From JBGTKH01 sp041744735 (GTDB lineage: Bacteria > Planctomycetota > Planctomycetia > Pirellulales > Pirellulaceae): 27,329 nucleotides of DNA. Both the position numbers and the translations under genes were made by a program. The stretch spans positions 1 through 27,329 of the forward strand of contig JBGTKH010000211.1 in the NCBI GenBank assembly GCA_041744735.1, written 5' to 3'. The notes beneath the pieces were generated by a model, which worked only from the letters and a program-made list of their open reading frames with translations, did not search any database and was not told the DNA's origin. This document shows, piece after piece, positions 22,449-27,329 of this stretch. How positions within the stretch are numbered: the first letter of the stretch is position 1; each line of letters starts with the position of its first letter.

Positions 22449-23708
22449 CTACGACGACTTCCCACCGATCGAAATCAGATGCGAGTACGTCCGCAGATAC
22501 ATGCGGCCGCCGGAGACGGCTGGGGTGGAGCGGCTTTGTTCGCCGAGCGAGTGGCGGGAGACTTCTTGGAACTCTTGGTCGGCGGCCAGCACCACTACCT
22601 CGCCGTCTTCGCTGATGCAGTACAGGTAGTCGCCGACGCGGACTGGTGAGCCGGAGTAGTTGCCGCCGACTCGCTCGCGCCAATGCACCTTGCCGGTCGG
22701 GGCATCGATGCAAGTGACGATGCCGCCGTCGTACCAAAGGAAGAGCAAATCGACCTTGGCGACCGGCGAGGGAACGTACGGGGCCTGCGTCTTGATCTCG
22801 TAGGCCACCGACGCCGCTTTGCCGGGCCGCACGGCCACGACGTAATTGCCGCCGCCTCCGGAACCCGTGCTGCCGAAAATCAAATCGCCGACGATGATGG
22901 GCAAACTGATGGTCCGCATCGTAAACACGTCGATGGCCCAGTTCTGCTTGCCGGTCTTGGGATCAAGGCTGAAGATGCCCTCGGCCGTGCTGTGACAAAC
23001 CAATTCCGGCTCGCCATCCGCCGGCTGATAAACGCTGGGAACCGTGTACGACGCCGTGTCGATTTCGCGCGACGTTTTCCAACGAATTTCGCCCGTCTTG
23101 CGATCGACGGCGACAACGTAGCTTTCGCTGGGCTGCGGCGAGCCCACGATCTTCGAGTTTTCTTGCGAGCCGGTGATCACTACCATGTCGTCATACAACA
23201 TGGGCGACGTGCCGAAGCCGTGCTGGCTGACCCACGGGCCGAAATCGACGCTCCACACTTCGTTGCCGTCGTGGGTGAAGGCTTTCAGCCACGTCGATGT
23301 GGGATCTGACCATGCGATGTAAACGTGCTCGGCATCGACTGCCGGCGTGCACGAAGCATAGCTGCTGCGCGTGTGCAGATGATGCGGCGCCGTGGGGTAT
23401 TCACGGGTCCACAGAATCTTGCCATCGACAGCACCAACGCACAGCACGTAGCGGGTGGCGTTCTCCGGGTTGGCACTCAGCAAGAACACCTTATCGCCCC
23501 AAATCGTCGGCGACGAATGGCCGATGCCGGGCAGCTTGGTCTTCCAGTTGTAATCGGCCTCAGTCCATTTGGTCGGAATCGTTTGGGCTTCGCTTTCGCC
23601 CGTGCCGTTGGGACCGCGGAAGCGAGTCCAATCTTGAGCATTCGTGAAACTGCAAACCGCAATGGCCAACAGGCAGGCCATCATCCAGCAACTGGTCGGA
23701 TTTTTCAT
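22449..23708 (-). CDS. Secreted PQQ-like beta-propeller repeat protein
   Basis: This 419-residue protein has a signal peptide (cleavage near residue 24, SFTNA-Q), then DWTRFRGPNGTGES, the usual entry motif, and a set of propeller blades with VDGKILWTRE, KTGEIRWKTS and PTGKVHWRERVGGNYSGSP. A glycine-rich loop (GSTGSGGGGNYVVAV) lies in the middle. It is likely periplasmic. It is a paralogue of the protein at 4420-5727, with the same blade order and a similar ending of RTYSHLISIGGK. No PQQ ligands or other catalytic residues were identified, so the role is structural or unknown. Confidence 0.88.
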   Translation of the reverse strand: MKNPTSCWMMACLLAIAVCSFTNAQDWTRFRGPNGTGESEAQTIPTKWTEADYNWKTKLPGIGHSSPTIWGDKVFLLSANPENATRYVLCVGAVDGKILWTREYPTAPHHLHTRSSYASCTPAVDAEHVYIAWSDPTSTWLKAFTHDGNEVWSVDFGPWVSQHGFGTSPMLYDDMVVITGSQENSKIVGSPQPSESYVVAVDRKTGEIRWKTSREIDTASYTVPSVYQPADGEPELVCHSTAEGIFSLDPKTGKQNWAIDVFTMRTISLPIIVGDLIFGSTGSGGGGNYVVAVRPGKAASVAYEIKTQAPYVPSPVAKVDLLFLWYDGGIVTCIDAPTGKVHWRERVGGNYSGSPVRVGDYLYCISEDGEVVVLAADQEFQEVSRHSLGEQSRSTPAVSGGRMYLRTYSHLISIGGKSS

Positions 23709-23734
23709 CGGGTAAGTTCCTGATCGGAGGGCGA

Positions 23735-24769
23735 TTAAGGCGGGTAGGTTGAATGCTCAAAATGTAACCTACCGGCGGGCGGAATGCCAGAGTTGTGGTG
23801 AGTGACCCAATCCACAACCCGCCAATCCAACCAGCGGCGGTCGGCGTCGACTCCTCGCACGCCGATGAAACCCAAGTGCCCGCCGTGGTTTGTGATGTGC
23901 AGCGTGACCGACGGGGAAAGTGCGTATCGCTCGAACATCGCCACGGGAATTACCGGATCGTCGGCCGCCGCGATGATGAGCGTGGGCACACGAATCTGTG
24001 GCAGCAGCGGAGCGGAACTACACTCTAGATAATATTCCTTCGCCCCCGAATAGCCGACCAACGGCGCCGTGTATCGATCGTCGAAATCGCGCAGCCGTTT
24101 TGGCAAGGGCCGCAGTTGCCGATCGACCAGCCCTGGCACCGTCCGCCGCCGCCGATGCAACAGCCCATGCAGCGTACGAACAAAGGACCAGTCGTAAACG
24201 CGATTCATGCCCGTTCGCAGATGGCGAGCACAGTGCGTCAAGTCGATGGGCGGGCAGACGGCCACGGCACTATTCAGAGACTTTGGAGCCGAGTCGCCCA
24301 GTTCGCCGAGCAACTTCAGCACAATGTTTCCGCCCATTGAGAAGCCGATGATGGTCACAGGCGACTCGGGGCAAAGATGTCCGACGAAGTCGAGACAAGC
24401 CGCGGCATCGTCGGTGCGGCCCGCATGACAGTGATGACGCGCCGTGCGATAGCCGGCGCCGAACCCGCGCAGGTCCTTGCGAAACGTGCGGACTCCGCAT
24501 TGGTTCAGCTTGGCGGCCACGCGCACCATGTAACCCGACTCGTGCGAGCCGCCCAGCCCGTGCAACAGCAGCGCCGCACGGCCTGCAACCGGCCAGTCGG
24601 TTGGGCAATCGTCGTGCAACAAGAGCCGGTCACCGTCCTCGAGATGCACCATGCGCAACTTTGCCCGATACGGCCGCGACAGTTCCGGCAAGTACACACC
24701 CGCAACCGTCTGCGCATGGCCGCTCCGCAGCAATGGATGCGGGCGAAAGTTTGGAATATCCGGAGCCAT
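23735..24769 (-). CDS. YheT-family alpha/beta hydrolase
   Basis: This 344-residue protein fits the YheT-like hydrolase family. FRPHPLLRSGHAQTV is the typical N-terminal motif. HGLGGSHESGY (70-80) forms the oxyanion region, GFSMGGN carries the nucleophile S144, AADDP (D270/D271) the acid, and NHGGHLGF the histidine H298. The family has hydrolase activity toward unknown, possibly acyl ester, substrates. No signal peptide is seen, so it is cytoplasmic. The last residues (GRLHFEHSTYPP) are encoded by a small inverted repeat (23743-23773), suggesting that the C-terminus was extended by an inserted repeat. Confidence 0.88.
   Translation of the reverse strand: MAPDIPNFRPHPLLRSGHAQTVAGVYLPELSRPYRAKLRMVHLEDGDRLLLHDDCPTDWPVAGRAALLLHGLGGSHESGYMVRVAAKLNQCGVRTFRKDLRGFGAGYRTARHHCHAGRTDDAAACLDFVGHLCPESPVTIIGFSMGGNIVLKLLGELGDSAPKSLNSAVAVCPPIDLTHCARHLRTGMNRVYDWSFVRTLHGLLHRRRRTVPGLVDRQLRPLPKRLRDFDDRYTAPLVGYSGAKEYYLECSSAPLLPQIRVPTLIIAAADDPVIPVAMFERYALSPSVTLHITNHGGHLGFIGVRGVDADRRWLDWRVVDWVTHHNSGIPPAGRLHFEHSTYPP
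23743..23773. repeat. Small inverted repeat at the end of the YheT-like gene
   Basis: GGTAGGTT (23743-23750) and AACCTACC (23766-23773) flank a 15-base loop. The repeat lies inside the last codons of the hydrolase gene and ends 8 bases from its stop. Confidence 0.45.
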
Positions 24770-25129
24770 GTGGGCGAGAACCGCGAGGACGGGATGGTTT
24801 TCGTTGCTGCAATTCTACTCGCGGATGGAGCGGCGCAGAATACGACTCGACCGATAAAACTGTCCGCCGCATGCTGCCGGCGCAATTGGGCAGCGAAATC
24901 AAACGTCATAGCCTCGCCAGCTTCTCTAAACCCGCACCGTTTTGATGTCGTAGTAAGCGGCCCGATGTTGAAAAAAAAGACGCTCGTCATGAGTAAGGCG
25001 AAAGGTCGGCAACCTTGGGGGACGATAACGATGATACCGAATTTACCGGTCAGATGGACGTGATAGTGCATCGCGGAAGGGACGGAGTGGCAGCGAAGAA
25101 TCATGCACGCAGCAGTAGGAAGGAACTCC
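24770..25129. other. Divergent intergenic region, no gene seen
   Basis: These 360 bases separate the divergently transcribed hydrolase and GlsB-like genes. Frames crossing it have no recognisable protein, and I see no clear promoter or repeat, only an AGGAAGGA ribosome site at the right end for the gene at 25130. Confidence 0.5.
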
Positions 25130-25513
25130 ATGGACAGCGCGGAACTCATCCAACTAGCCCAGCAATGGGCCAACGACATTCTGGTGTGGGTGGGCTTTGG
25201 CACGTTGACGGGACTGCTGGCCAAAGCCATCATGCCGGGCCGCGATCCGGGCGGCGCGGTGGCCACATTGGCGATGGGCATCGGCGGCACGGTGATCGGC
25301 TGCGGTATCGTGTCGTATTTCTATCAGGGACAGCGCATCACGCCGATCAGTCCGCTGGGCTTCTGTGTGGCCACGGCCGGTGCTTTCATCATTCTGTTCT
25401 TCTATCGCTTGCTGGCTGGGTACTTTTTCGTCGAAGGGGACCAGCCAAGGCGACGATTCACGCGGCGGACCCGCGGCCAGCGCCAAATTCATGCATCGCA
25501 CCTTGAAGACTGA
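25130..25513 (+). CDS. GlsB/YeaQ/YmgE-family membrane protein
   Basis: This 127-residue protein contains the transglycosylase-associated family pattern: LVWVGFGTLTGLLAKAIMPGRDPGGAVATLAMGIGGTVIG with G-x-x-A near P-G-x-x-P-G-G, followed by another helix (FCVATAGAFIILFFYRLLA). Three membrane helices are evident. Related proteins are small inner-membrane proteins linked to stress; their mechanism is unknown. The C-terminal 25 residues are basic and extend beyond the usual family length of about 85-100. AGGAAGGA 5 bases before the ATG at 25130 decides the start over the ATG at 25103. Confidence 0.85.
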   Translation: MDSAELIQLAQQWANDILVWVGFGTLTGLLAKAIMPGRDPGGAVATLAMGIGGTVIGCGIVSYFYQGQRITPISPLGFCVATAGAFIILFFYRLLAGYFFVEGDQPRRRFTRRTRGQRQIHASHLED

Positions 25514-25530
25514 ACGCGGGCGATTGTCTT

Positions 25531-25594
25531 GTAGCCGAACTCGCCAGAGTTTGGTTTTCCCGAAATCCGGCCAAAGTCTGGCGACTTCGGCTAC
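25531..25594. terminator. 24-bp hairpin between convergent genes
   Basis: Arms 25531-25554 and 25571-25594 pair over 24 bases with two mismatches around a 16-base loop. It begins 17 bases after the GlsB-like stop. The outer sequence GTAGCCGAA/TTCGGCTAC looks like a dispersed planctomycete palindrome; it probably terminates transcription on the plus strand. Confidence 0.5.
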
Positions 25595-25619
25595 CCATTC
25601 ATGCACGGCTGACAGTGCA

Positions 25620-25743
25620 CTAGTGCTTTGTCAAAGCTTAGTTTTGGGGTCGGCCAGTTACGTGGCGTAAGCTTCCAGCTTGCGTTAAATCGCGTTGGCA
25701 AGCAGGATGCTTACCCCACATTTTAGCTTTGACAAAGCACTAG
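25620..25743. repeat. Inverted-repeat element that supplies a stop codon
   Basis: Terminal arms 25620-25638 and 25725-25743 are perfectly complementary (19 bases) and the pairing continues imperfectly inward to TTTTGGGG (about 25643-25650) and its partner near 25714-25724. The total length of 124 bases is that of a MITE. The stop codon of the minus-strand gene (25740-25742) lies inside the right arm. Confidence 0.6.
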
Positions 25744-27329
25744 GGAGTCGCCGGCTTTTCCGCGGCTAATGCCTTCAACCGTTTCACCTCGTCCGCAAAC
25801 GTTTGCGCGGCGGTGAAGTCATTGGCTTTGCGTGCGGCACGTGACGCGGTATCGGCGAAGCCGGCGGCGATGTCGTACCGCTGCTCTTGTTCGGCCTGTT
25901 TGTAGAGATCCTCGGCCAGCTTGAGCAATTCGCTGCTGTCGGCATCCGGCTCGGCGTTGAATCTCGCCAGATAGGTTTGCTTTTCCGCCAGTCCATCGAC
26001 GTTGAACTTCTGCGCCAACTGATCGATGATGTCGAGCAAACTCTGCGGTTTGCCGGCGGACACGGCCAAGTCGCGAGCCTCTTCCCATGTGACAAACTGC
26101 AAATCGGCATCTTGTTCGGTGGCGGCCTTGGCGACGAGCATGTCCGAGAGCGCGATGCGTGTGTCGCTGGTCCGCGCCGCCTGCAGGTCTTTGGCATGTG
26201 TGCTACGCAGCGTGGCTCGCGCGCGGGCCAATGCCCTGGCGTCAGGCACCGGCATACGCTGCGGTTGCGATTGCGGTTGAGGCGGCGAGAACTGCGGCGC
26301 GGGAGTCACCGGGTTCGTGACACTGGGCGTCGTCGGCGCGGGACTTACCGGCGGCAGCGGCGCGGAATCGTCAACGTTGGGAATCGTGGTGCCTGACCCT
26401 GAATCAGCCAATCCCAGTTCCTGCGCCAAGTATTTGTTCGTGTGTCCCATGCTCACGGCTTTTTGCCACAACTGCTTGGCGTCCTCGAGCCGCTTGACGG
26501 GTTCGCCTTCGGAGTCGAAGGCAACGAACGCAGCGACATAGATCTTGCTGAACGGATCGTCGACGGACATCGACTGACTCGCGAAGGCAATCGCGTGTGG
26601 TGCCGCCAAATTACGAATCTGCGATTGTTTCTCCGCACCATTGAATTTGTAGGTGACCATTTCGCCGGCACGCATGACCAACGCGAACTTGTCACCTTGA
26701 AAATCGAACTCGACACCCACTTCAGACTTGTTAATTCCGCTGCGTACGGCTTCCCAAAAGTTATTGATGTACAGCCGCAGTGCACGAACGCGTTCAATTT
26801 CCGACTTTTGCTCGGGGATGGATTGTGCGAGCTCGGCCTCGACCAACTGCGTTTGAGCGGCATCCGCATCGCGGCGCGAAAGTGCTTGACGAGCCAGCCG
26901 CATGGCCTGCTGAAATTGCAGCGTCGGCGATGACTCAGTGGGCGGTGGAGTCAGACCAATCGCATCGGGTAACTTAGACGGTGCGGGCGTTGTTTCGGAT
27001 GCCGCGCGAGGCGTCCCGAAAGTGCTGGGCGGCGATACGGTCGCCTTGTTCGTGTTGATTTTGGGGGCCGGTGCCGGTACGACGCTCGGCGGGTTTTGGT
27101 TGACGGGATTCGGATTCGGCGGCGGGGATTGCTGAGCCATGTTGATCGCGACAACGATGACGCCGATCAAGACCGCGACGCCGATGACGCCTAGCAGAAC
27201 TGGCATCATCGACGACTTGCGGCGCGATCGCGCGCGGCTGGCCACCGACGACACGCGGCCTCTCGACCGCCGCGGCCCAACGACTGGAATCCCCGTTCCA
27301 ACCGACGGTTCCGGCTCGACGGCCACCGA
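25740..27329 (-). CDS. Large single-span membrane protein, probably 5'-truncated by the window edge
   Basis: At least 528 residues are visible and the frame is open to the edge; the first usable codon is a GTG at 27326 without room to see a ribosome site, so the true start may lie outside. A basic, serine/arginine-rich N-terminal stretch precedes one membrane helix (about residues 41-63, MPVLLGVIGVAVLIGVIVVAINM). Then come a proline-rich linker, a mixed alpha-beta domain (about 140-310, with FALVMRAGEMVTYKFNGAEK), a second proline/glutamine-rich linker and a helical C-terminal region resembling TPR-type repeats (about 370-528). The protein is likely anchored with its large part in the periplasm. 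I do not recognise a function. Confidence 0.75.
   Translation of the reverse strand, partial: SVAVEPEPSVGTGIPVVGPRRSRGRVSSVASRARSRRKSSMMPVLLGVIGVAVLIGVIVVAINMAQQSPPPNPNPVNQNPPSVVPAPAPKINTNKATVSPPSTFGTPRAASETTPAPSKLPDAIGLTPPPTESSPTLQFQQAMRLARQALSRRDADAAQTQLVEAELAQSIPEQKSEIERVRALRLYINNFWEAVRSGINKSEVGVEFDFQGDKFALVMRAGEMVTYKFNGAEKQSQIRNLAAPHAIAFASQSMSVDDPFSKIYVAAFVAFDSEGEPVKRLEDAKQLWQKAVSMGHTNKYLAQELGLADSGSGTTIPNVDDSAPLPPVSPAPTTPSVTNPVTPAPQFSPPQPQSQPQRMPVPDARALARARATLRSTHAKDLQAARTSDTRIALSDMLVAKAATEQDADLQFVTWEEARDLAVSAGKPQSLLDIIDQLAQKFNVDGLAEKQTYLARFNAEPDADSSELLKLAEDLYKQAEQEQRYDIAAGFADTASRAARKANDFTAAQTFADEVKRLKALAAEKPATP

Noticed and set aside
24505..25290. Minus-strand frame of 261 residues spanning the hydrolase and GlsB-like genes.
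   Set aside because: It is antisense to one real gene and out of frame with the other, and has no recognisable domain.

Overview
The window looks like chromosomal DNA of a planctomycete, most likely of the Pirellulales group. This is inferred from gene content: two secreted PQQ-type beta-propeller proteins starting with W-x-x-[FW]-R-G-P, a DUF1080 protein, an NPCBM/NEW2 plus WD40 protein, a DUF4058 protein, a Minf_1886-family protein, a coiled-coil protein with a DnaJ-like zinc cluster, and many short palindromic intergenic repeats. No rRNA, CRISPR array, phage or insertion sequence was recognised.

Layout. Positions 1-2203 (minus strand) carry a hypothetical membrane-anchored protein, an orphan ParD-like antitoxin and a cysteine desulfurase. 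At 2549-6005 (plus) are the coiled-coil membrane protein, a beta-propeller protein and a possible small membrane protein. At 6018-8895 (minus) are an acylphosphatase remnant and a large RING-finger/TerD-like protein. A tRNA-Cys-like sequence lies at about 9101-9175. At 9300-10713 (minus) are a DUF1080 protein and a two-gene DUF5678/retropepsin unit, and at 10790-11329 (plus) a broken Minf_1886 gene. At 11359-18694 (minus) is a type II secretion cluster. At 19060-21496 (plus) is a frameshifted NPCBM-WD40 gene. At 21569-24769 (minus) are DUF4058, a second beta-propeller protein and a YheT-like hydrolase. A GlsB/YeaQ-like membrane protein (plus) and a large membrane-anchored protein running off the right edge close the window.

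The secretion cluster is the clearest functional unit. In transcription order it has gspE, gspF, a coiled-coil GspC/PilP-like protein, a 53-residue CxxC protein, a GspC/PilP-like lipoprotein overlapping gspD by 4 bases, and gspD, followed after a hairpin by a secreted BamE-like protein. It supplies the ATPase, the inner-membrane platform, connector candidates and the outer-membrane secretin. Pseudopilins and a prepilin peptidase are not in the window.

Two themes recur. First, at least four loci look damaged: the acylphosphatase, the 5' side of tRNA-Cys, Minf_1886 and NPCBM-WD40. The last fits an 11-base deletion between 5-base direct repeats. These may be real decay or assembly errors. Second, palindromic elements sit at gene ends or directly upstream of ribosome binding sites, most strikingly in front of gspE, where a palindrome, Shine-Dalgarno sequence and start codon have been duplicated in tandem in frame.
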